Positions 44,884 to 58,100 of a DNA stretch of 64,000 nucleotides are shown in pieces. The position numbers and the translations under genes are program-made. The stretch is from Dipetalonema caudispina (Eukaryota > Nematoda > Chromadorea > Rhabditida > Onchocercidae): assembly GCA_013365325.1 (NCBI GenBank), contig JABVXV010000026.1, positions 248,001 to 312,000 of the forward strand. The letters are read 5' to 3'. The notes below the pieces were generated by a model. The model ran no database searches, was not told where the DNA came from, and saw only the letters and a program-made list of their open reading frames with translations. The stretch's first letter is position 1. The number at the start of each line of letters is the position of its first letter.

Positions 44884-47800
44884 TGGGACTTACCAAACAA
44901 TATCTGCGATATACACACGATGGTACCTGTAACGTGGTAGCATCCAGTAGTGGGACTGTTGCTGCTATCACTGATAATATTTGCGCTGTGTCAGCTTGCG
45001 AAAATGTCCATTTTTATAATATGAAAATAGGCGAAAAAGTTAGTTTCTGTTTTCGATCTTTTTCATCGAAATTCATTTCGAAAATGCTGTCTAGATTTTG
45101 TCGAACTCCTCCAGAATTCATGTTATTTGCGTACATTTTTGTGGAAAATTAATGCAAATAATTGAAGTTTAGATTGAAATTTAAAGTCGAGGTTCAGGAA
45201 TTGTCAGGTAGTAGGCTAGTTTTCCTAGTATCACCTGTCGACCATTTGAAATAGAGAGAAAGATGATGGGATCTTTTAACTGTTTAACATATAAGCTCGA
45301 ATGCTGAATAGAGTTTATAAGAGATTGACTCAGGAGTTCGTATTTCCAGGTTGATGAGGTTAGAGGGTCGAATAAGTGCGTTTCAACTATTAAATTCAGT
45401 CGGAATCGACGGCTTCTTGCTGTTGGTTATGTGGATGGAACAGTTCGGTTGTACGATAGGAAAAATGATGGTTTGAATCGTTTATTTTGATGTTAATCAA
45501 AAACTAAATAGCTAAATAAACCCTTATCATGGTGATCAGTGATGCTGATCACCATGATAAGGGTTTATTTAGCTATTTAATTCTTGACTAACCCGTTTTT
45601 CAAAAATATCTGTGCTTCTTTTTCCCATATCGTTATATGAATTTCGAGTAGTGCGTGAGGCTGTCCGAAAGTGAGTATCCTCGTATAAACAGAAAAGTTA
45701 TTTACTTTTTATAAAATAATCAGGAATCACAGTTACAACTATTTAACAAATTGAAAAATATTTCTTTAAAAAAATTATTTTAATAAATTAAATATTTCAA
45801 ATAAATTCTTTCCAATATTCAGACCGATCGATGTATGTCACATTTGCTGGACACAAGGCAGGCGTTAACTGTATTGCATTTAGTAGGGATGGTCTGACAT
45901 TGGCAACAGGTGGAAAGGTATCTTTTTAATTTTTAATGTTCCAAAGATTTCATACGAGTAACGAAGATCTTATACCATTATGATCCTGTTTAGGAATTTT
46001 ACACCCATGTAATTACAGGTCATTGATTGTTTAACATACTAAATTGTTCCGCGTATTTACTAAATTTTAAATTTTCTCTCAGTAATACAAAACATGGATT
46101 TGAGCTTTTGAATTAAATCCTGAAAATTAATCCTGAAATTCAAGTATAGACTTCCAGTCATTATGTTTCGAGCATCAGCATTTTTGATATGTCTCTTATG
46201 ACTTCCCAAGTAGGACGCTTTTGGGAAGGGTATTTCAGAGATTTTCGGATTAATTAAATTGTTTGTTTTTTTCGGCGCATTAATATGTTGTAATTACAGG
46301 ATTCAGCGCTGATAATTTGGGATGTCGTAAATGAATGTGGTTTATTCCGTTTAAACGGACACAAAAATTCGGTGACACATTTACAGTTTACATTAGATGG
46401 ACGATTTCTTATTAGCAGGTATTTTTTCGTTCTATCTTCCTACATCTTTTTTTTATGGAATATTAAAACGGCACTATTTTTCGAAAATTCGAGAGTAAAT
46501 ATTGGGAACTTTGAATAGCGCACCTGACATTGTAATTTTTTCCGATATTTGAATTTTTTAGCTCGAAAGATACGTATGTGAAGTTCTGGAGTTTAGACTC
46601 GAAAAGTTGTTTTTTCACCATAACAGATTGCCATTCTGAGGTACTACTTTTAATAATTAGATTTTGTTCTCGTTTTGATCGTTTTACTTTTTGTTTGTCT
46701 CTAACAATATTTATTAAGTTTGAATGGAAAGCGTCTTTATTTTTTGAAAGAAATTAAAAGCTCCACTGATTACGGTTAATTAAAAACGATGGCTATATCG
46801 AAAAACTGTGACTGATTGATTGAATGAAATGATATCTCATGCGACACGTTGTTCCCTTTATTTTTGTTAATTTTTGCTCGTTTCATTTTTTCGCGCTTGA
46901 AGGTTTATACGTTTTCGTTACTTAAAAACGACAGTTTGCTACTGGTTGGATCCGCAGAGTTGGAGCTGCGAGTCTTTGACCTTCACTGGTTCGAAAAAGA
47001 GAACTTAAATAGCGAAGACGATAACTCGATGAAGAAATTGAAAGCCAGTGAAAATTCTGTTGAATTTAGCGAGGATACGCAGGCAAATGTGAGTATTTGG
47101 AAGATTTAAAATGGGAAATTTCTCAACAAGGAAATAATACTAGTAGCAAGTGTTTTGGTTTCTTCAGAATTTTCGGGGATTTTCAAATTCGTAAAAAATT
47201 TTTATTTCTGTTTCAGAACATTGTGCGTTGTGTGAAGAAAGGACAAATTTTGAGACGCTCTAAAGGGCGCACTCTTCAGCTTGCCGTTAGCCGGGATGAA
47301 AAACTTGTTGCTTGTGTGGTAAGTTTGTGCAGTTGACTTTTTCTGTCGAACTGATACTAAATCTTGCCATACTAATCTTTAGTTAAATTAGGGTGATTTT
47401 AAGAGAAGAAAGATTTAATTTATGAAGATTGCATTCGTTAAGATTTTTTTCCGCTGCCCAGAGAAATGAGTGAGGCAGGACTTCTTATTCGTAGCTGTAG
47501 CTTGGAAAAAGATTAGGATAGTGGGTAAAAGTGCTATAATTATAAAAGTATGAGTTAGAACTTGCCCGGTCGTTGTAATTTATATCCATTGTAAAGAATT
47601 TGTTGATTTGTGTAAGTCGCCGTTTTTTTTCAATTGCTAATTTTGTGGTAGCAGAATTTCAGAAAATTCGAATTTAAATTTTTTATAAACAAGATAAAGC
47701 AAGAAATTTTTTTCAGGGTTCGTTACACTGTGTCGATATCTTTCGGATCTATGATGATGATGAATCAAAAAAGCGCCTAATGAAGAAACTTCGGAAGGCT

Positions 47801-50800
47801 CGGAAAAAGTCAACCGAAAGGTATTTCTCTACACTTCGAGATTTTTTTCTTGGCATAATTGTTGGTAGTGGCAAGAATTTGTACCAGTAGAAGTAGCAAT
47901 TTACTGATTGGCAGTTGCAGTGGTGACGCGGAAGTAATTTCGGAAACAGATATCGCAAAGGATGTCACCATTTTAATCTCACGGATAGGTGAATATAAAC
48001 CGAGTGGGAAAGTGAAGTGGGTTGATTTTAGCTCTGCTATCAAACAATGTGGAGATGAAATACGCCAATATCAGGTTTGTTGTATTTTTATTATTGGAAA
48101 ATGCTGATTTACCTGCGGTTGCATAAACAAGCGTTTGTACCCATATGAGTTCACAAAAGTGAAGGTTTGGTTTCACTGTTTTAATCACTCTTATATTATA
48201 ACTTTTAAAGTCTAGTCAAACAGTTGCTTTTCTGTAATGCTAGGACAGATATTCTATAGAATTGATTTAGTTATATGTGCTCTACGCGGCGAATACAGTA
48301 CTGTCTGAAGCAGTCTTGGTCGATTTCAAATCAAATGAAGTGCAGTTTGCTGATTTGGCTGACTTAAATCGGGTTAGCAGTACTTATAATCACTGTATAA
48401 ATAAATTTTAGGATTTTAGTTTCGTTTTTTTTTCACAAACAGTTATTTTTCATGTTTTAGTTAGGTCATCGCACAGATGTTCGATGTCTTGCAGTTGCAG
48501 AAAATGGGTTCGGCTTTGTGTCAGGAAGCGCAGAATCGGCTATCATATGGAACTTGCATAGTCTTAAGGTGGAAGTTTTATTTTCTAATTTTCGAAATCC
48601 TTGGGCAAATTGAAGTTTCCCAGCAACTCAATAAGTGCATTATAATCCTTCCGTTGTTTTGCAGATTTCGCACACATTAGAGAATGAACAAATGACAGAT
48701 ATCACCGCGTCCCTGTTTGTTACAGGCGATAAACATATTCTTCTAGCGACAAAAGTAAGTTGGTTTATGTTTGAAATTGTAAAGTTTCTCATCCATTTTT
48801 GAACCAAAATTTTGAATATGTTCGAATTTCTTATTATCTGGAAGGTCAAATATTTTTAGGAAGGCAATATATTTTTGTTTGAATTGGCAACAAATGAAAT
48901 GCTCGAGATGGTTAAGAAAGCTCACGATGGGGCTATTTGGCAACTTATTCCGACACCTAATAAGGTACAAGACTTTGACTGATTCGTAATTTCGAAGTTT
49001 GAGTTTTTTTAAGCGTAAAATTTCAGAAGATTAAGCCGTTATTATAGAGCTTATTATACATTTCTGATCTTTTTCTAATTTTAGAAAGCCTTCATCTCCT
49101 GCGGTAATGACAAGATGGTTCGATATTGGAATTACGAAATAGTGAGTGAAGGAACGAGGTATGGTATTTCTCGTGTACTATTATTTACTATGTTTTGAAG
49201 AAGGATTTAGAAATGAATATTTGAATATGAATCATTCAGATATTATGCTTTCTGTAATCATCCTAAGGGATATTCCACTTGATGTTCCGAATTTTGCAAA
49301 ATAGTATACCTAAAATCTTTAGAAAGCGTTTATCAGTGAGGCCTTGCCGTATATTAGAAGTGCCAGATGAAGCGTTATGCGTTGCTGCTAGTAATGATTC
49401 ACGATTCCTTGCTGTGGGACTTCTAGACAATACAGCTTGCGTTCATTTCGTGGATACGTTCAAGTTTTTCGTTTCACTTTATGGGCATTCACTCCCTGTT
49501 ACAGCCATCCATATTTCACATGTATGTTTCTCCATCAATTTAAGTTCAAAACCAACTTATAACCTGGAATTCTTTATGTTCATAAGCTGCACCGTCGAAA
49601 AATCGAACCAAAATTGTAGTGCTGTTAATCTGAAACCTTACGCTGCAATAAAGCATTCATTTCTGGCCCCCATTCTCTTCACTTCTCTAATTATTTTATA
49701 GATGCAGGAGTTGTCACGAAATAGGAATAGTGCTTAACAGTTTGCTGACTTTGTAGATTTATCCTTTTCAGGATAATAAATTAGTTGCTACTGGGTCAGC
49801 CGATAAAAGCGTTAAAATTTGGGGACTAGACTTTGGAGATTGTCATAAGTCTTTCCATGCACACGATGACATGTAAGTTTGCTTTGCTTGTCCTTCTTTT
49901 CGTTCCAATTTTCTTTGCAATTTATAAAACAAAATTTCTTAGATTGTGATTATTTTCAACTTTACTATGCATCTATGTATACAACGAATCTTATTCAAAC
50001 ATTAATATCTAATTTTGGATTTATACGCTAAAACTTCTATTAATGTATTAATTAATATTACCTTTTTGATGGTTTTCAGTGTTACTTGTGTTTTATTTTC
50101 GCCAGAAGAACATTTATTGTGGTCTGCCGGTAAAGACGGTTTGATTAAGCAGTGGGATGCAGTGAAATTTGAACGAATTCAGGTCTTAAATCTACATTCG
50201 GCTGAAATCCGATCTCTTGCACAAACCAGTAACGGGAAATATGTCGTAAGTTCTTAAGTACAACCAGGTAAAATCAGAATTACAGACCTAGATTTCGGAT
50301 TAAAAAGTTTTTCAAAAACATTGTTATAAAGATATTAGTGGTCAAAAATTAAAATTTTAAGTTCTGAAATGTTTTGTTACAGATTTCCTCTGCGCATGAT
50401 AAATCAATTCGGTTGTGGAAGTTGACAGAAGAAATCATTGTTCTGCAAGAAGAGGAAGCAATGGAGCGAGAAAAAGAATATGAAAAGCATCTTATCCAAT
50501 TGGATGATGTTGTACCTGGTGAAGAGAAGATTAGTGAAGCCGAAATAGCAGTCCAGAAAAGTATTTCAAGCATTAAATCGGTTAATTTCGTTCAATTACA
50601 TATCCTTGATATTTTGTAATTTATATATTTACATTTAAACGCAGTTTAAAGCACATTAATGTTAAATAACCTTAAAAAAGATGTGGATGGGAATGATTGA
50701 CACTTTAAAAAAGCATTCATACGTAAGCTTTGTAAAGGCGGATTTAAATCGATTCTTCAATTTATTCTTTTGAATTCACCCTGTTTATTCCGTATTTTCA

Positions 50801-52513
50801 TAAATTGTTTAGTGCTAGCCGGCAACATATGACACTCTATTCACACTCACAATTTCTGCTGCAATGCGAAACTTAATCACTAGCTTTTTTTATTACGTGA
50901 ATTATTTGTTGAATTTCATGTGAACAAATTTAATTCTAACTTTTTTACTGATAAGAAGAAGATCTTTGGAACTTCTGTTTATGGAATTGAATGTTTTCAG
51001 ACTGAGGATATTATTGAAGCGTTAGAGATCATGCGAAATGAAAGGACAGCTATGTTAGATGACCCAAAGGTGATGTTTTTTACGAGTACTTTGTACTTGA
51101 TTTCTAGTTACATTTAGTATACACTTGAAGGGAAGAAATTATTAGTTTTTTACAGCTTTATCATTTTTGCAGCATGAAAGGCATCCGTTGTTACTATACT
51201 ATCAAAGCACATCGCTTGACCACTTTATACTTGATGTGATTCAACGAGTACCATCCAGGTTAGTTTAATTTAACTTCAATTTTCTGAATTTCAAAGTATT
51301 GAAATGTAGCCGGAGGTATTTTTCAATGTTTTTTTAGCCATTTGGAAAAAAGTTTATTAATGGTACCATTTGGTTTCGTCCCAGATATTATCAGGGCCCT
51401 GGGTGTTTGTATTGGAAAACACTATAAAGCAGAGCTGGCATCACGTGTACTAGTTTTCATTGTGAAGTAAGTTTTCCATTTGTCTGCTTATTTGTTTGTC
51501 TGTTAATTTTTTTCACTTATTTCATTTATCTACTGCCATATTTAGTTTGCAAGAGTAAGTTTCACAAAAGCTCTTCCCTAAATCTCTTAAATAAAAATTC
51601 GAGATAGTTGTTGCTAGATGTGCTTTGACCGCTCCATGTATATTTCTATCATTGCAAAAGGGTCGCTTACATTACGCTTGTCGCCCTGAGCTTTACAACA
51701 AATTTCGTTATAATAGTTCACCTGATATCAAGATTCAGCGATATTTTGACTTCATGTTTCAGTCTTAGTTATATTAAAAAAAAAAAAAATAATTTTAACG
51801 TCATTTTCAAAATGTTGAAAAAACAAGGGTAGCAGTCTACATGTAAAAACACATTTGATCTGTCACAATTCTTCAGTTTTCAGATTTTGGCATTTATAAT
51901 TGTCTCACCAAAGTTGAGCATTCCTTGAAATTCTTGGCTCATTTATTTCTGCATTTCCTTCAAAATTTTATTTCGCGTTTTTTCATTTTCCAGAATTCAT
52001 CACAATCACCTCATAACACAGACTGATTTGATAATGTTGTTTGATGATTTATGTCGGAAGGTTCCGCGGAAAATGGACGATTTACGGGTTACTTAATTTA
52101 TTTCTCACTTTTTGGTAATTTTCAAAAGCATATGCTGAGATAAATATATTTATTTGATATATTTATAAAACGTTCGATGACGTTTTTACGTATAGGAAGT
52201 GGTATAAAATTCATATTATTTATTTTTTTAACAGTTCTAAAAATAACTATTAGGTCATAAATCTTCATAATCGTGACTCTCAGGAAGTAGTCACATTAAT
52301 GGCTGTTTGAAAATGAACATCAGTCATTAAGAGTTTGTTTCGTCTAAACTAACTGATTTGCAGGATGTCTGTGGTTTCAATCTGGCAGCTTTGAGACTTT
52401 TCCAAAAAGAAGTGGAAGAACAGTCAGAAGTGAAGCTATTTGCCGATTTTTCGGAACTAGGAAAAAAGACGAGAAAGAAATCAAGAAAGACCCTGATGAA
52501 GATTTTTACTTAG
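44883..52513 (+). CDS. wdr3: WDR3 / Utp12, WD-repeat protein of the small-subunit processome
   Basis: Twenty-three exons: 44883-45038, 45350-45470, 45823-45917, 46300-46418, 46562-46640, 46903-47088, 47217-47318, 47717-47820, 47888-48074, 48271-48372, 48461-48568, 48665-48754, 48860-48964, 49085-49158, 49323-49521, 49772-49872, 50080-50245, 50383-50580, 51001-51069, 51173-51258, 51338-51466, 51994-52087 and 52364-52513. All phases fit; 2820 nt, 939 residues (human WDR3 943). The start [10 protein letters not shown] is near-identical to the human start. WD units are plain, e.g. [20 protein letters not shown] and [20 protein letters not shown], and the [20 protein letters not shown] block is highly conserved. 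Two seven-bladed propellers are expected, followed by the helical Utp12 domain and a basic tail. Known role: U3 snoRNP/SSU processome component needed for 18S pre-rRNA processing in the nucleolus. Confidence 0.96.
45492..45592. repeat. Near-perfect 100-bp palindrome in WDR3 intron 2
   Basis: Arms 45506-45538 and 45546-45578 are perfect 33-bp inverted copies around a 7-base loop. Pairing continues outward for about 14 bp with three mismatches. The element lies wholly inside the intron 45471-45822 and would form a very stable hairpin in the pre-mRNA. Confidence 0.92.
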
Positions 52514-55168
52514 GAATATATTATTGCGTGAGGGGAGGTAGTTATGTGCGTGTCACACTTGACTTTTGTCTTCTCAGTCAGTCATTCATCCCTGCCGAGT
52601 TCTACGGTACTTTTTCTGGGCGCCAAAGTAATATCAAGAAGCCACGTCCTTCTATTTATGTCAATAACACGAAATTCTGGATGGAAAGAGAAAGAAATTG
52701 TTGATTACTGTTTTGAAAAAAAGTCACCAGTTTGTTGAATTTTAAAAAATTCAATTCTTCACGAAATTTCATTTCTCATTGTTGATCTGTTTAATATTGT
52801 TGTTTTTGTTTTTTGCGTTGTCCGAGTTATCAAGTAGTATTTTCCAATAAATACATTTTGTCGACATAATCAAAAGATTAACAGTGGTTTCATGAACCAA
52901 TAAAACATGAATTTCTTGAACACAAGAAGACAATCTAGTTAGCTTAACATAGGTTATTTTATCTCACTCCTAATGTTTCATGTGTATTTTCATGTTCTCT
53001 GATAATCCACCAACGAAGTGATAAGAATTGTACCAAAACGTTTTTATAAAATCCATAATAAAAAAGTGGAAATGAAGGTATAAATAATTTAGGAGAAGGT
53101 GGTGTTGGATAACAGGTGCACTTGATTGAAGTGTAATGATCCCAGATGATGAATGTTTATTGTTTTTCGAAACTAAATTAAGATTTTAACATTACTATCA
53201 AACAGGGTTTTTTACCATAGAACGATGGGAAGGTTGAATTTGCATAACGGTTTGAATAATTCAATTTTGAGATATTTTTCCTGACTACTTTTAACTTTTT
53301 TCTTTTTTAGAAATGATAATTTTGGTAATATATCATTTCCCTTCTAAGGTATATTTTAGTAACTTTTAGTTCTCTTTTCTATTACAAGACACGAAGATTA
53401 GCGCATTACACACAATTTCTTTTTACTTCATTTCGCTAATCATAGTTGGTTTTACCTATGCTTTGTTAATTTCTTACCTGATGTTTGTCTTTCTCACGCT
53501 TTTCGTTTTCTTCTCATACATCATGCCTATTACATTCCTCTGCTTCATATCATGCGCATATCATGCTTTTCATCCATAATTTCTACGCCATTTACGTTAA
53601 AAGTGGGAAAAGATACATAATAACATAAAAAAGTGCTAATCTATTTCGAAACTAATTGAACTTCTAACGCTTTCGAATCAAAAGCCATTAGTCATCATAA
53701 GAGGTGAATGAGTCGAGAAATAATGATGCATTGAGGTTATTATTAGATAGAAAGTGTACGAAATGAAAGGGAGTCGTAGAAAGTAGTGATTATTTTATTA
53801 TTGTGACAGATGGAGAATGGTTTCCAATCGTTGAAGAAAAAAGGTCACAGAAAAAAAAAGGAATTTCATTTCAACTGCAAAAAAACAATAATGATTTGGA
53901 AAATTTCCCAAATAATTTCCGGAAGTTCGTTTTTGCTTTCAAAAATTGATTAGTATTGTTTAAGTCGTTTTTAATATTAATTTACTATTAATATTGCTCA
54001 AATTTTGCATGGAATTATTTTAATTTATTCATTACTGTATCGCACATAAATCCTTTTGCAGAAAATTTGTGTAACACGAGCAGTTTGCGGAATTTATGGA
54101 TATTTTAATTTTGTTCCTCTGAAGTACATTTAATCGAACCACTGTAATTTTTGTTGTTCATTCGAATTTTAGTTTTGATGATTTTTGATCTTTCGGATTT
54201 AACAAACCTCGTTCAAAATTTGAAGAACCAACGAAATTTACTCGAAATTTCTTTGTTTTTCGCTTTTTCGGAATTTTTTTCTTTTTTTAACGGTAAGAGA
54301 TCACTCCTTTTTCTGGAAAAAATGAAATATTGATTACATTTAAAGCTCATTCCCTTACTTTCTCTCCTCTTCCCTCTCTTTTTCTGTCTTCTCTTTGAAT
54401 AGGCCTCAAAAAAGCCTAGATGTCCTTAAAAAGGCTTAATTTCATTTTTTCGTTGCGCTTTTCCAAACCATTACTATATCTTTCGTTGCCATCTTCTGGA
54501 ATCAGAAACTTCCTTTCATTTTTGTGATTAATCAGATTTTATGAATCATCTGGAGTCATTGCTGCATAGTTTAGTACTTACTGAAGATACTTTCTATTAG
54601 TTTTGTTAAAATTTTCAACTTTTCTTTGATCATTGAATTCCGAGCATTTCGATCTTCCTTCGCCTTATTCCGTGAGACACTTCTTCAATTCGAATGAAGT
54701 TGGATTTAACTTTTTTTGAAAGACGAATGAATACCTGTAACGTTCATAGTTGTTAAATAGCACAAATTAAACTTTTTGTTTTCAAATCCTTCACAAGAAT
54801 TTAATTTATCCGTCTGTTGAAATTTTCCTTCAACCATATGATTCCACGGATAATATCTTTGCATATCAAATTAATGGTGAATAATGTCTCTAAAGCTACA
54901 ATATTTATTTGCCATCAGGTTTTCATGCATATTAAGAATTAACTTGCTGGTCATTTCTTTTCCTTTAAATATTGATAAGATTTTCGGGAAAAGATACTTA
55001 TTTATGATTTTTAAGGTACTTTTTAATTAGAATCGATTTTTTAATTCTTTTTTTGTCATAATCAAAAAATAAGAAAAGCGAAGATGGAGAAGACAGTTTC
55101 CTTCGTTTCAGCATTATTCGTTTTAACTTTTCAAGTTTATACTTTTTAGGAATTTATATCCATTTTAG
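52514..55168. other. WDR3 3' flank and intergenic spacer
   Basis: A + strand AATAAA at 52846-52851 gives WDR3 a 3' UTR of about 330 nt. The rest is AT-rich, pyrimidine-biased sequence without a supported gene. Short open frames here (for example 52544-52738) fall in the presumed UTR or spacer. Confidence 0.5.
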
Positions 55169-55173
55169 ATGTG

Positions 55174-58100
55174 ATGTTTGGTGATCTAAATGGAAATACA
55201 ATGGTTGAGGACGATAGTGACAGTTACCCGTCTTTGTTAAAGTGAAATTATGCAAAGAAGTAAGGCACTGATTCATCCATTCAGTTAATTAGTTAATTGT
55301 TGATCCATTGATAGGTTACAATAAAGATGACAAAGTCAAATAGAGTTCTAAACCATATGCTTCTGAATGATGCAGATTGGTAATTGAGTGATAAGAGAAG
55401 TAGTAATTGAACGTTTAGTTTTAGTATATCAAGTAATTGTTTGAATAAATTATTAATAATAAATAAATTTAAAAAGAAAAATATTTTCATGTGAACTGGA
55501 GATTTCGTTTTATCCATCATTTAACTACCTGATAGAAAAAGTTAAAGTTGCAGGAATTGTGGTAAAAAACAGCTTAGATTAAATAAATAAATTTATAAAA
55601 TTATGTTCCATGGAAACAGCGGAACATTCTCTTCCGGTGTTTTTCATTAGTTGCAGGTGTTTACAATTTACGATTCAACAAAGTGAAATATTACTATTTT
55701 TTTAACTGTACTTTTATTTCCTGCTTAAACTGTTTGGATTGTTTAGAATGTTTGATAGTCGTTCAGAGATATCGTATTTCCTATATGGATGTAGAAAGTA
55801 AGCTATTAATATGACAGATATCAAACCTTTATTATTCAAATATTCAATTTGGCTTATATCCTGACGTTTAGCAAAGTGTGCGGAGAAAGCTATTATTGAT
55901 CTTTTTTTTGCTTCTGGTGAATAGCTTAGTCATACTCAGTTTTTATAGCATATAGTAATGTGAGTTGAGATCAAGCTTCTTGAGGACTCGTTATAACAAA
56001 CTTTCCTTGTTCCATTTTCAGTAGAAAATAGTGATAAGGTTATGGTTTCAGTGATAAGGAGGCATCCATTGTGTACAAAATTTTAGAGATGTTTAGATAA
56101 TTTTCCAAGTAATAATCTACCTCTTTCTGTTAAATGTACCAAGAATTCCTCACTCTCCATATTATTCATTCTCACGAAATATTTGCTTTTGTTATTGAAT
56201 TTATCGACTTTTTGATCTTTTATATTTATTTAAGATATGTGAATTTTACGTGAAGTGTTGTTTTTCTCTAGACATACTTTCTGTACAACAGAATTAGTTG
56301 TAATATATGCCTTAGCTGTAGTATGAGAGTGTACTAACAAGTCTCTTGGTGAAATGTGTACTTTTTTAATGTCTGGTTGAGTTATATGAGAACAGACAAA
56401 TTAGTAAAGGATGGTAAGAATATGTTGGGATATTGATACCCATGCATGTTATTCAGGACAGTATGAGAGTGCTGTCTTTGGGATACTATGGAAGTATTTT
56501 TTGGGAATACTGCCTTCCTAGTATTATGGAACTATTGTTTTTGAGACACTGTCTTCCACATCATACGAAATTACTGTTTTGAGAATCACAGTGCTGTTTT
56601 CAGGATACTGATGATATTTTTCGTATGGTCGCTTGTGTTATCTGCTGTGCAGTTTGCACGACGTCAGCGGCTGATGTCAGTATTATCGGAATATTTCATT
56701 TGGAATCTTTCGCATAACTCGGTACTTTTATGTCGGAAAATCCCTTGTTTTTCTTGCTTTTCAAGGAATAGAAAGGAGTGAGTCTTACCCTATTGTTTTA
56801 TTAAGTTGATAAATGTTTAATTCTTCTCTACTTATCAATTTATTTGAGTGCTTATTTTTCTTATCATTCATTTATGTCCCTGCTCATTTAATTCCATAAA
56901 TACTTTTTGAATGTTTTTTATGATTCATACTTTTATTCGTTTATTTTTCTTTTACATAAATTTAGTTTTATTTTACGTCCTTTTATTTTATTAACTTTAT
57001 TTATTAACTTGCTATATTAGCCGCAATTACTTTTCTTGATTTCTCATCTATTTACTTGCTTATTTACTCCGTCATTTGCCCAAGCAATCAGGAACTTTGC
57101 GAAGCCAGTTTCGAAGTTTCGAAGAGGCAAAAATGTTTTGACTATGAATGGACTAACTGCGTTAGCTTTGTTTTCAACTAAATCTTCAAGCTCCATACCA
57201 AATCAATTTGTCTAAACGTTTCAGTTATGAAAGGTTAACTAGCATTTCGGACACATTAAGAAAGACGAGCAGTGAACCATGCCTTCCAGGTGAACTCATC
57301 GTAAGACCAATTTATCGGACCGAGGAAATGGAATTTGTTGTTCAGTCAGATGCTGTAAGCTATTTTGGAAAATTTTTTCCTTTTTAATTTTCCTCAGGAT
57401 AAAGCTATATAAAATTTTTTCAGAAAAAAATTCTGTGATTCAGATTATAAGGTTGGATTTAAAATGAAATTGAAATTGAACTAAAGTTTAAATTCAAAAA
57501 CTTAATAAATAAAGATATTTTATAGCTAGGATTGTTAGGAAGAATTGTCTGATCATTTTACATGACTTTTTGGATAGTTGTTTGAGTGAGCTCGACGGAA
57601 TACACTCCTCTGATCTTGATCAGTTGGGCTGCAGAAATTTCTTTTTCTTTGGCTATATTTTGCAGCAGTATGTCATGCCTTTAACATTACTCAACAGCAG
57701 TAATCCTGTTGTTTTTATTATGTCTAAAGCTGACTGCATTGACAAAGCAGAAGTTAATACTGTAGAATTGAAAATTTTCCAATTTTATAATCAGATTTTC
57801 AAGTTCAAATGGAATCGTTTGATATAATTTCGGAATTTCCTTCAAAATTCAAAAAATTCGAAATTAGCATCAAAATTTTCAAAAATAATCGAAGTAAATT
57901 TGATAGACACCAAAACTTTGCTCGAAATTGAAAACTGCCGTTTTGACATTCCATCTTTCCTGAAATGAATAAAAGAAACATTGAATGTTATTTTCAAATT
58001 TTCGAAATGTATCTCAAATCTTTAGTCTTAATTTTATTTTTAGACACAACTGGATGTTGTAGACTGGAATATATTTACGCCGCCAATCCATGGTTCTATT

